A stretch of 36,065 nt of DNA from Ignavibacteriales bacterium (GTDB lineage: Bacteria > Bacteroidota > Ignavibacteria > UBA10030), in NCBI GenBank assembly GCA_016207415.1, contig JACQPT010000091.1, forward strand, positions 1 through 36,065, read 5' to 3'. Position 1 is the stretch's first letter; each line of letters starts with the position of its first letter. Shown one piece after another: positions 8,216-16,325 of the stretch. The notes beneath the pieces are model-generated. The model saw nothing but the letters and a program-made list of their open reading frames with translations, was not told where the DNA came from and made no database searches. The position numbers and the translations under genes were made by a program.

Positions 8216-8248
8216 ACAAAAGGCTGTCTTTTGCAGACAGCCTTTTGT
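8216..8248 (-). terminator. Strong hairpin terminator after the porV-like gene (bidirectional shape)
   Basis: A perfect 13-bp stem (8216-8228 with 8236-8248) encloses a 7-nt loop. On the minus strand the 3' arm ends in CCTTTTGTTTTC, and AAAA runs flank the stem on both sides, so it could work in either direction. It lies 23 nt after the porV-like stop codon and just before the PIG-L-like gene. Confidence 0.85.
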
Positions 8249-8271
8249 TCTAATGCAGAGAGTAGTGCGGC

Positions 8272-9327
8272 TTAGAAGCCAAACTTCACGGTGAACACGT
8301 TGTTCGCGTCGAAAAGCTCGACGGAACGGTACGCATAGTCGATGGTGATGCCAATCCCCGGAGCTGCGTAATCCAGCCCGAAGCCGTAGGTAATGCCGAA
8401 GATGTTCTCTTTCAAATCAGAGTCGGCATCCGGGAGCATTGTACCTCCAACGCGCCCAAAGAGCCTTACCGACTCCATTCCCATCGAAATCTCACCACCG
8501 AACTTATACTCATCGAGATATAAGTTGTTGTTCGTGAAAGCGCCGTTCAACATGAGGTTCATGTTCTCGCCCACTGTAGCGTCATAAGCAAGGCCAACTT
8601 CGACCACCGAAGGCAGTTCGAAGCTCGCCGTTTCGCTCTTATACCGCTGTTCGGGACGTGTACCTTCTGTTGTGACGGCCAGCCTAAACAAGCCAGACCC
8701 GTCATACTTCATTTGAGGACCGATATTCTTAACCGTGACGCCCAAAAGAAGTCCTTGAACACCGACCAGGCCGTTGTATTGCACTCCGAAATCAACAGCG
8801 AACCCGCTCGATGAGACGCGTTCGATTTGTTCGGAGATGATTTTCAATGTGCCTCCGACTGAAATCGCATCTGTCAACGATCGAGCATAACTGAAACCAA
8901 AGGTGACGAACGTCGGTGAGTAAAAGCGTCCTGATGCGTTTTCAGGGTCGTCTTCTGTTGTCAGTGGAATGTCACCGAAATCGAGCGATTTGACGCTCAA
9001 TCCCACAGTTCCGAAATCGGCGAACTGAGCGGCAACAGCTCCGTAGCTTACTCCTATGTCGGCGATGTAGGACATCGACGAAAACATCGCTTCAGCCGAG
9101 GACTTCCCCATGCGGGCCATACCCGCCGGGTTCCAGTAGATGGCGTTCACGCCCATAGAGGAAGCAAGCCCCGCTCCGCCCATGGAAAGGTCACGAGCAC
9201 CGACGGGGATCAACAGCTCTGATGCCGCCGAGGTGCCAACCCTCTTATTCTGCGCAACTGAACTCGATACAACAACCGCAGCAGCCACGCAGAGAATCAT
9301 CAAAAGATATGATGTCTTGGTTTTCAT
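8272..9327 (-). CDS. PorV/PorQ-family outer-membrane beta-barrel protein
   Basis: The 351-residue product has a signal peptide (MKTKTSYLLMILCVAAAVVVSSSVAQ) and then the family's diagnostic N-terminal block, which includes LLIPVGARDLSMGGAGLA followed by AIYWNPAGMARMG. The rest alternates hydrophobic and polar residues, as expected for a FadL-like barrel, and ends in VFTVKFGF with a terminal Phe. PorV-type proteins bind T9SS cargo through its C-terminal signal and shuttle it at the outer membrane; here the gene follows a T9SS cargo gene by 39 nt. ATG at 9327 is preceded by AAGGAGTGA, which decides this start over an upstream in-frame codon at 9363. Transport of a hydrophobic substrate is an alternative role for the family. 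Confidence 0.88.
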   Translation of the reverse strand: MKTKTSYLLMILCVAAAVVVSSSVAQNKRVGTSAASELLIPVGARDLSMGGAGLASSMGVNAIYWNPAGMARMGKSSAEAMFSSMSYIADIGVSYGAVAAQFADFGTVGLSVKSLDFGDIPLTTEDDPENASGRFYSPTFVTFGFSYARSLTDAISVGGTLKIISEQIERVSSSGFAVDFGVQYNGLVGVQGLLLGVTVKNIGPQMKYDGSGLFRLAVTTEGTRPEQRYKSETASFELPSVVEVGLAYDATVGENMNLMLNGAFTNNNLYLDEYKFGGEISMGMESVRLFGRVGGTMLPDADSDLKENIFGITYGFGLDYAAPGIGITIDYAYRSVELFDANNVFTVKFGF

Positions 9328-9366
9328 AGTATTCACTCCTTGTTTTCCTTTGTTGTTCTGCACGGC

Positions 9367-12300
9367 TTAGTACGAATCGAGGATTTCTTGTTCCTGAATA
9401 ACCGCCAGCTTCAGCACCTTGGTCACTGTCGACCCGTCCGACGGCAAGGTCATTTCCACGTGGGCGATGTACATGCCGCTCGCAACGGGGAAATTGAACC
9501 TGTTCAACAGATCCCACCGCACGAATTGTCCCGGATTGGAAACAGGATCCTTCGTGAGCACGCGCACCAGCTGACCCGCAAGATTGAAAATCCTGATGGT
9601 CGCCGTGGGCGGCAGGTTGCTGAAGGTGACGAATCGAGAGAACCGATTCGTCTCGGCAGCGTTGAACGCATAATACGGGTTCGGGAACACATTGACCAGA
9701 CCTGCACTTGCTATGTCCTGATCCGGGCCTGAGGCCGGTTTCGGAATGACATACGTGAAGACGTCGTTGGGCGTGTTTATCCTCGTCGGCGTAAAGTTGA
9801 TGTAATTCGGTGCACCCGGCCAGGGACGCGTGTTTCGTCGGGTCCATGACAGCCAGTACATGAATGGCATGTCACCACCAATGGCTTCTGCTTGGAAGAC
9901 GGCGTCCGCCGTACTGCCAGTGTATGTAGAGTTTGATATCCACAACCATTCTCTGGGACCCGAACCACCAATGTTGTCGCCATTCAAATCAGGCGGCCAG
10001 TAGAAGCCATTGACTGTTCCGCCGCTCGCGTTGTTTTCCAGGTATCCAAACGCAAGCCGTCTCGGAGGATTCGCGTCGACATCATAGACGGATAATGGTG
10101 CACTTATCCTGTAGTCCTGATATGAGTACCCTCCAGCAGTATTGATGATCCATGGAGCAAAGGAAGGCTGAGCTGCAGCTCCAGCGAACCCTCGACCATA
10201 TCGGTACGCGTATGAACCCGTGTCATCCGTACTGTTGTTAAAAGTCCCAATGTTGTCTGAAGTGGACTTGAATCGAATCGTGATTGCCTTCAATTGGTCC
10301 GCCCCAACAAACAGAGTTCCGTCTCCAAACACGTTTCGGGGTGAACCATAACCAGCGGCTCCGTTGAAATCCTCCCAACCGAAATCCCCTCCGACCCATG
10401 TCATGAATCGCGCGCCTGCAGAAGGTCCCCAACTCCACGCGCCAGGATTCAATCCCGGAGCCGGTCCCTCAACCTTGAGGTAAACGCCCCCTTCCACAAT
10501 CTTATAGTTGGCATCTCCACTCTGGTTAGTTTCGCCGCTCAGCAGTGTAGTATTCTTCGTCACATTGCGGAGCATCCATGTTGTGGTCAACGCTCCAGCA
10601 GCGGCAGATCCCGTGGTATCGAACGTCACTTGATAAGTATTTCCTGTCGCAGCTCCGGGGTTCACAACGATCGGACGAATTGTCCCATCAGTGTTACCTG
10701 TACCGGAGTGCGTAATCGAAAGCGTATCTCCCGTTCCCACAGCTGGAACCGCGCCAAAAGGTATCTTTGGCCGAACGGTAAACACGATCGGACTCGATTC
10801 TAGTTGACTGGGGAGATAACCTGTAACAGTAGATACAGCGTATGCTGTCACTGCCAGATAGTACTCCTGGCCATTATAGATTTTGTCGAAGTCCTTAATG
10901 TAGTCGCGATTGAATCTGAAATAGCGTTGAACGCCATTGTTCGTGCCAAACTGCACAGGGATGAAGAGAATCTGACCGCTGGATTGGTCAAACTGCTCGT
11001 CGAGCACGACGGTTGGGTCTGTCGGTTTATCGAAGGTCACCACCCGCTTGGAATCAGAAAGCCTGGCTCCGCGGCTCGGAAGCTGGTAAATATTGTAACC
11101 CTCGAATACGTATGCCCCAGGATTGCTCACTCGATTCTCGATATCGTTCACCCTTGTCAAGTTGCTCCCCCATTCGAGTGCTATCTCACCATCCAACTCC
11201 GCGAACTTCATATCGGGCGCTAAGGGTGGAGCTGGAACACTGAACAACGCGTTATAGGTGTTCTGGACAAACCGGTCATTGAACTTCATAACCGCCACGC
11301 TCGAGAGCCTGTCAGAACCCAGGCCGGCAACGACACCCACCACGACTTCTTGAGTATCACCCGGAGCCATCGTGAACGGCCCCGTGTTCAGGAGAATACG
11401 ACGGTCGCCCGGTACGAAGGAGTAGTTGGTTCCAAGGCCGTCGACAAAACCGGTCTGTTTAACCGGATCACCTGACAGAGGGAACCTCGGCGAAATGTAA
11501 GGACCGCTATTGTAGGGAACGTCGGCTGTGTTCTGATTTCCAATCGGAGCAAATCCCCTCAACATCTTCCACCATTGGAAGGTTCGGCAAATGTAAGCGC
11601 CGCCGGTGGAGTTGTTACAGGGATCGCTATACGGACTTCCGGCCGAGAAATATGCAAATGACGACATGGGGAGGTTTCTGACGCCGTACCGCTTCTTGAG
11701 GTCAAAGACTGCCGAGTCGCCCACTGCGGCTTCGATCGGTCCTGCGAGGAAATCGTATCCAACAGCAGGGGGCGGATAACCAAAGTTGTTGTAGGTTTCG
11801 TCAATGGCGTTTCCATTGTACACAAAACCCATGCTCAACGTAGAGTCGCAACCGGCAAGGTCGTCAGTAAACGAACCGAGGTCAACATCAGACCATAGGC
11901 AGACAAACATACTGTCAATCCAGAAACTCCCGTTGACAGCTGTTGTCGTGTGGCTCGTATCGACTCCACCTTTGTTAATTATCTTGATTCGCTTAAAGAA
12001 GAGCTGACCGAGTGCATCCGTTCTCTTGTAACCCCAAACCGTGAACTGAAACTCAAGGCCTAATGGCTCGGAGCCATGGAGGGCAATCGATACACTGGGA
12101 TTCAGGTCGTTACAAACAGTCCAGATCACCTGGTCCGCGGGCGAATTGGGATCGGACCCGGCAACGCCTGGCTCATCTCGATTCTGCGCAATTAAGCTGT
12201 CCACGGTGAACGTGGGACCGAATGCAGGAGGAGCCGTGTAAATGCCGTCGCCGTTCCTATCGACAAACGGGGAACCGAGAGAGACGGGCCAGTTCGTCCA

Positions 12301-12879
12301 GTCGAGTGCGTATTGCGCCACAACTGCCGCAACCTGCGCGTCGGTAACCGACGTGACTGGGATTTCGTTGATTTCTGCCGCATCGCGCCTTAATTCCTGG
12401 TCCGTCATTGCAAGATAGTCGCGGCGGATTCTGTAACTTCGCGCATCTGCATGTGTCGGAGCAATAGCAGTCGCACCAACGCCAGAACCGGTGACCCATC
12501 CTGCTGACAATCCATAGCTGTATCCTTTACCACCAACGCGCACCGTTTGACGCGGGGCTTGGGTCGTTTTTGCAGCATTCGTAAACGCCTTTCCACCAAA
12601 ATAAAACCCGTCGGTGTAAATGGCGTTGCCGGTTCCACGCGGATAGACTGCCTGGTTATCCCCGTGGGGAGAAAGTGCACCGGGCGCATCACGCCGTACC
12701 CAATTGACGAAGTTGTTGATGTTCAAGATCGTCCAGGCTGGGTTACCGGCCGTCTTGGAAATTGCCCGCGCGCGCGGCTTTGTCTTGTCCGGGATATCCT
12801 CCGCAAAGGAGTTCGACCAGACGACGAGTCCTGCGAGCAGGATCAGAAAGTTGATCAGTTTGAAAGAAGGATTTCTCAT
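9367..12879 (-). CDS. Large secreted protein with T9SS type A sorting domain
   Basis: The 1170-residue protein begins with a signal peptide (FKLINFLILLAGLVVWSNSFA) and ends with a T9SS type A C-terminal domain starting at about residue 1065: NVFPNPYYAFN, then FVTFSNLPPTATIRIFNLAG and GMYIAHVEM. It should cross the outer membrane through T9SS and be released or anchored at the surface. The large middle part is rich in Gly, Asn, Thr and aromatic residues and looks like repeated beta-domains. Calcium-loop-like motifs DRNGDG (~207-212) and DLNGDN are visible. No catalytic family is recognised. ATG at 12879 is preceded by AAAAGGAATT; an in-frame TTG at 12906 is less likely. It lies between a TonB-dependent receptor and a PorV-like protein, which suggests those are its partners. 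Confidence 0.88.
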   Translation of the reverse strand: MRNPSFKLINFLILLAGLVVWSNSFAEDIPDKTKPRARAISKTAGNPAWTILNINNFVNWVRRDAPGALSPHGDNQAVYPRGTGNAIYTDGFYFGGKAFTNAAKTTQAPRQTVRVGGKGYSYGLSAGWVTGSGVGATAIAPTHADARSYRIRRDYLAMTDQELRRDAAEINEIPVTSVTDAQVAAVVAQYALDWTNWPVSLGSPFVDRNGDGIYTAPPAFGPTFTVDSLIAQNRDEPGVAGSDPNSPADQVIWTVCNDLNPSVSIALHGSEPLGLEFQFTVWGYKRTDALGQLFFKRIKIINKGGVDTSHTTTAVNGSFWIDSMFVCLWSDVDLGSFTDDLAGCDSTLSMGFVYNGNAIDETYNNFGYPPPAVGYDFLAGPIEAAVGDSAVFDLKKRYGVRNLPMSSFAYFSAGSPYSDPCNNSTGGAYICRTFQWWKMLRGFAPIGNQNTADVPYNSGPYISPRFPLSGDPVKQTGFVDGLGTNYSFVPGDRRILLNTGPFTMAPGDTQEVVVGVVAGLGSDRLSSVAVMKFNDRFVQNTYNALFSVPAPPLAPDMKFAELDGEIALEWGSNLTRVNDIENRVSNPGAYVFEGYNIYQLPSRGARLSDSKRVVTFDKPTDPTVVLDEQFDQSSGQILFIPVQFGTNNGVQRYFRFNRDYIKDFDKIYNGQEYYLAVTAYAVSTVTGYLPSQLESSPIVFTVRPKIPFGAVPAVGTGDTLSITHSGTGNTDGTIRPIVVNPGAATGNTYQVTFDTTGSAAAGALTTTWMLRNVTKNTTLLSGETNQSGDANYKIVEGGVYLKVEGPAPGLNPGAWSWGPSAGARFMTWVGGDFGWEDFNGAAGYGSPRNVFGDGTLFVGADQLKAITIRFKSTSDNIGTFNNSTDDTGSYAYRYGRGFAGAAAQPSFAPWIINTAGGYSYQDYRISAPLSVYDVDANPPRRLAFGYLENNASGGTVNGFYWPPDLNGDNIGGSGPREWLWISNSTYTGSTADAVFQAEAIGGDMPFMYWLSWTRRNTRPWPGAPNYINFTPTRINTPNDVFTYVIPKPASGPDQDIASAGLVNVFPNPYYAFNAAETNRFSRFVTFSNLPPTATIRIFNLAGQLVRVLTKDPVSNPGQFVRWDLLNRFNFPVASGMYIAHVEMTLPSDGSTVTKVLKLAVIQEQEILDSY

Positions 12880-12915
12880 GGGAACAATTCCTTTTTTTGT
12901 TGACAAACCTTTCAG

Positions 12916-12956
12916 AAAAATCGGAAGGAGCGGCCCTGCATGGAGCCGCCCCCTTC
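12916..12956 (-). terminator. Probable terminator between the receptor and the T9SS cargo gene
   Basis: On the minus strand GAAGGGGGCGGC (12956-12945) pairs with GCCGCTCCTTC (12934-12924), with a small internal bulge, followed by CGATTTTT. It begins 3 nt after the receptor stop codon. It may attenuate rather than separate expression, since no clear promoter for the cargo gene follows. Confidence 0.65.
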
Positions 12957-12958
12957 GC

Positions 12959-15900
12959 CTACAATTCTACTCTCATTCCAACGCGAATTTCACGAGGCGC
13001 TCCAAACACGTCGCCAAAGGCCGCACCGCCGCCAAAGGGATCCTCCCCTGCTTGCATAATACCCCAACGGTTCTGGAGATTGATCGCCTTGTAGAACGCT
13101 TCGTAATTGGGCAGCTCTTTATACGACGTTGCCAGCGGGCTCTTCAGCCAACCGTCGTCATACGGAGTCCCTGTGGTCGGGTAGACGTTGATGATGTTCT
13201 TCGTGTTCAACAGGTTCAACACATTGACAAAGAGCTCGAAATTGAACATGTCCATGTAGAACATCTTGTTCCAGTTCAAGTCAATGTTGAAGACCCAGGG
13301 TGTGGTGGAACTGTTCACAGGCTCTACGGGGTTCCTCGAACGAGAGTCGAGCATCGCGCGGATGCCTATATTCCAGGGGTTTGCCTGTCCGAGGTTCTGT
13401 GGCTCTTTGATCTTGGTGTAAGGGTGACCGCTGTTGAACGTCAGCAATGCGTTGAAACCCATTCCTTCCAGGATCGCGCCGCCGTCGCCTTTGTCAAATC
13501 GGTAGTCCAACATCACCGATCCGCGATGCACCTGATTGTAGTGCAACGGGTTGATGAACAGGGGGAACCTCGCTGATGCTTCGTCCGTCACGCCGTTTGA
13601 AGAAGAAAGCGGCGTCGAACCCGTTCCGCGTGCATCCGAAAGGGTATAATTCACCTTGGCTGCAAGGCGGTTTGTTCTCCGCAGTTCGAACGTGAACTCC
13701 AACCCCTTCACAGTCCCAAAATCTTCGTTCTGAAGGGCAACAAACATAGGACCGCCAAGGTCGTCAAACACACGGCGAATCGAAAGCTGATTGCGGAGAT
13801 CCTTGTAGAACCCGGAAATCGTCAACGCAAAGTTGTCGGCAAGTGACTGACGAAGACCGACTTCATACTGCGTGTTCCGCTCCGGTTTCATCAAGAATGA
13901 CGGGATGGAACCTCCCAACCAGTACGGCTGGCGAACGCTCGAGTTCAACCGCCCGTTCAAATTCACCAGGCTGTTGTAAAGCGTGTTCAGCGACGGCTGT
14001 TGGGCATATTTTCCGTAGAGAGCGTAGAAAACGGTTCGGTCCGTGACTGGGAAGGAGAAGCTAATCCTTGGTAAAAGCAGACTAATCGGGTCGGCTTCGA
14101 CAAATGCCGTTTCGTCGATCATGTTCAACGCGCCATGCCCATCCAAGGGCGGGGATTTGAACAACGTCGAAGGCAACGTCAAGCCCTTTGTGCTGATGTA
14201 TTCATACCGGACACCAACATTAAGGATCAGGTCGTTATACTCGAATTTGTTCTGAATGTAGGACGAGGCTAACACTGGCTTGTACGGCTTGTCCAGCAGA
14301 GTGCCGTTGTAGTCAAACCCTTCAGACTCGTTTCCATCGACATCGTAGCCGTAGTTCGTAACGGCCCGTCGCACGATTTCGACTCGGCGTGTATAGTCGT
14401 CAACGAAAGTTTTCTCGGGGTCGGTTCCGAACCTACCGTATAAGTACGTCATGTATTCGGACGGTGACACCGAGAAGAGCCTCATCGTCCAGCTATCGAT
14501 GCGGCCCCCGAGTTTCAATTCCCATCGGGAATTGACCTGGGAAGTAAGGTCAAGGGTGATTCCAACCGAATTCTGTTTGTTGATCTGGTAACCATCATTC
14601 GGCGTATTCGGGTGTGCAAAGACGAACCGGAAAATCGTCGAATAACTCGCTGGCCCTTGAAATCTCGATTGAAAACCAGTGTACCCGAGTTCCGCGTTCT
14701 TGATACTATCCGTGTAGGACTTCCAGTCGTCGCCAAAAAGTGGGTCATAACTTCTGAAAGTTCTTGACTGATACGAGAGTCCAACCTCATAAAACGTCGT
14801 GGGATTCAACACGTGCGTAAGGCGTGCATTGCCAAACAGGGTCTTCGTTTCATTACGACTAGACCTCCCGTTCTGAATCCGATAGTAGCTTCCGAGAGCG
14901 CCCGGCCAGTTTCCTAACGACGGGCTCTGATTAAACGTGTAGCTTCCCGTGAATCGCAGTTTGATCTGGTTCAAGTCAAACAGCAGGGTTCCCTGTCCCA
15001 CATGGTTCTCATTCCAGTTGCCCGAGAGGTTGTTCTTCTTGTATTCCACGGGTCCCGGTAACGGAGTTCCCGCTGGATATGTGCCAAGTCCATCCTCAGT
15101 CAGGTTTTCAAAAAGGAAGGGCTCCAGGAACATCTGCTGCCTGTTTCTGAAAAAATTCAGTTCATAGGCGCCAAAGAACCTGATGTCGTTTGTGCCGAGA
15201 GGGCCACCAACTGTAGCGACGAGGTTCTTGAATCCACGAGATGTCGTCCCGAGGAAGTCTTCACCGCCCGTTGCAAAATCGTCCGTCTGGTACGACAGCG
15301 AAGCTTTGAGGTCGGAACCGCCGGTTCGCACTGTCTGTCGGATAATACCGGCATTGCCGCCTCCATGCTCAGCCGTCCATCCGCCGGATTGAAGCTGAAG
15401 TTCTTCGAGCGCTTCCTGAACGACGCTGACATTTTGGCTGTTGAACAGCGGGTTCGTCGTGTTGGCGCCGTCGATGAAGTATGCGATTTCGCCAGCTCGG
15501 CCACCGCGAACGTACAGGTTACCTCGCTGCTGCACGACGCCCGCTTCCAGAGCGATGATGTTCTGGACGCCGCGGAACGGAATGTTTCGAATATTTTCCT
15601 GCGTGTTGATCCTGATGGTGTTGGTGGTGTTGCGCTGGATGAGAGGACGCTCAGCGACAACTTCTACGGGGCGCTGTTGAACGGCAGTGCTCGAGAGCGC
15701 AAAATCCTGTGTCGTCGTGATATTCGAGTTGACGCGGACATCAGAGATCGTATACGGTGAGTAACCAATGTAGGAAGCTTTCACCGTGTAGTTACCGGCA
15801 GGAACGCTAAGAATGATATACTCACCGTTGACATCCGTTGAGGCGCCAAGTGTGGTACCGTCTATCACAACGTTTGCACCAATGAGTGGTTCACCCGATT

Positions 15901-16000
15901 CCTTGTCCGTTACTTTGCCCCGCAACTTACCGTCTTGGGCAAACAACAAGGCCGGAAGAAGGAATAACGAGATGAAAGGAATCAAAAGCTTGCGTAGCAT
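12959..16000 (-). CDS. TonB-dependent outer-membrane receptor
   Basis: The 1013-residue protein has a signal peptide (MLRKLLIPFISLFLLPALLFAQ) and a carboxypeptidase-regulatory-like domain (~25-105, from GKLRGKVTDKESGEPLIGANV to NYTVKASYIGY). A plug follows (~115-230, with RNIPFRGVQNIIALEAGVV and LYVRGGRAGEIAYFIDG), then a long 22-strand-type barrel to the C terminus (REIRVGMRVEL). This architecture takes up large or scarce substrates using TonB/ExbB energy in the FCB group; the ligand is not predictable. ATG at 16000 sits behind a very strong AGAAGGAGGT ribosome-binding site. Transcription probably starts at the promoter at 16224-16252, giving a structured leader of about 215 nt. It heads a set with a T9SS cargo and a PorV-like protein. 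Confidence 0.93.
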   Translation of the reverse strand: MLRKLLIPFISLFLLPALLFAQDGKLRGKVTDKESGEPLIGANVVIDGTTLGASTDVNGEYIILSVPAGNYTVKASYIGYSPYTISDVRVNSNITTTQDFALSSTAVQQRPVEVVAERPLIQRNTTNTIRINTQENIRNIPFRGVQNIIALEAGVVQQRGNLYVRGGRAGEIAYFIDGANTTNPLFNSQNVSVVQEALEELQLQSGGWTAEHGGGNAGIIRQTVRTGGSDLKASLSYQTDDFATGGEDFLGTTSRGFKNLVATVGGPLGTNDIRFFGAYELNFFRNRQQMFLEPFLFENLTEDGLGTYPAGTPLPGPVEYKKNNLSGNWNENHVGQGTLLFDLNQIKLRFTGSYTFNQSPSLGNWPGALGSYYRIQNGRSSRNETKTLFGNARLTHVLNPTTFYEVGLSYQSRTFRSYDPLFGDDWKSYTDSIKNAELGYTGFQSRFQGPASYSTIFRFVFAHPNTPNDGYQINKQNSVGITLDLTSQVNSRWELKLGGRIDSWTMRLFSVSPSEYMTYLYGRFGTDPEKTFVDDYTRRVEIVRRAVTNYGYDVDGNESEGFDYNGTLLDKPYKPVLASSYIQNKFEYNDLILNVGVRYEYISTKGLTLPSTLFKSPPLDGHGALNMIDETAFVEADPISLLLPRISFSFPVTDRTVFYALYGKYAQQPSLNTLYNSLVNLNGRLNSSVRQPYWLGGSIPSFLMKPERNTQYEVGLRQSLADNFALTISGFYKDLRNQLSIRRVFDDLGGPMFVALQNEDFGTVKGLEFTFELRRTNRLAAKVNYTLSDARGTGSTPLSSSNGVTDEASARFPLFINPLHYNQVHRGSVMLDYRFDKGDGGAILEGMGFNALLTFNSGHPYTKIKEPQNLGQANPWNIGIRAMLDSRSRNPVEPVNSSTTPWVFNIDLNWNKMFYMDMFNFELFVNVLNLLNTKNIINVYPTTGTPYDDGWLKSPLATSYKELPNYEAFYKAINLQNRWGIMQAGEDPFGGGAAFGDVFGAPREIRVGMRVEL

Positions 16001-16017
16001 ATGCTACCTCCTTCTGG

Positions 16018-16217
16018 AAGTGGAGATTGTTGTAAATGTGGATTCCTGTTTCGCCGTAGAACGACCCCTATGCAAATTGCTCAGAGGGTTCGGTCGTTCA
16101 TGGCAGATGGTGAGACAAACTTTTTCAACTGTTCTTTCCTCGCCGGAACTGCCTCCCCTTGACGAGGCTCTTTGGTGTTCACCTCCTTCTGGTAGGTGGG
16201 AATGATGGGAAGATTTC
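16018..16217 (-). promoter_or_regulatory. Structured 5' leader of the TonB-dependent receptor
   Basis: This untranslated stretch can form consecutive hairpins on the minus strand: CACCT/AGGTG (16198-16180), GCCTC/GAGGC (16168-16151) or the competing CCTCG/CGAGG (16167-16138), and GAACGACC/GGTCGTTC (16099-16059), an 8-bp perfect stem with inner CCCT/AGGG pairing. The 12-nt word CCAGAAGGAGGT occurs at 16192-16181 and again as the receptor's ribosome-binding site (16017-16006). I do not recognise a known riboswitch class. A 34-codon GTG-started frame is present but poorly supported. Confidence 0.5.
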
Positions 16218-16223
16218 GAGGGA

Positions 16224-16252
16224 AATATATACCACGATATCTTTTATGTCAA
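16224..16252 (-). promoter_or_regulatory. Near-consensus sigma70-type promoter for the receptor operon
   Basis: TTGACA (16252-16247), a 17-nt spacer and TATATT (16229-16224) match the consensus at 6/6 and 5/6. The expected start is near 16217. The promoter lies in the 325-bp gap after serA; the rest of that gap (16253-16325) shows no clear terminator or other feature. Confidence 0.85.
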
Positions 16253-16325
16253 GTCTTTTTTAAAGATTTTCGAGCGCGAGTGGCTTTTGGCTCAGTTGAC
16301 CTGGAATGCACCTCTCGGGGGAATT

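Noticed and set aside
8193-8219. TTG 8219 as start of the PIG-L-like protein
   Set aside because: The codon lies inside the 13-bp terminator stem and the extra residues add nothing to the signal peptide.
9328-9363. Upstream start of the PorV-like protein at 9363
   Set aside because: ATG 9327 has an AAGGAGTGA site at ideal distance and begins a textbook signal peptide; the upstream codons encode a hydrophilic stretch.
12704-13576. A 290-codon plus-strand open frame across the receptor/cargo boundary
   Set aside because: Antisense to the 3' end of the receptor and the 5' end of the T9SS cargo gene, crossing a likely terminator; no signal peptide, ribosome-binding site or known motif.
16097-16183. 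A 34-codon frame starting GTG in the receptor leader, directly after AAGGAGG, as a leader peptide
   Set aside because: The GTG overlaps the ribosome-binding word with no spacing, no other start lies at a workable distance, and the composition shows no attenuator-like codon run. Kept only as a remark on the leader.
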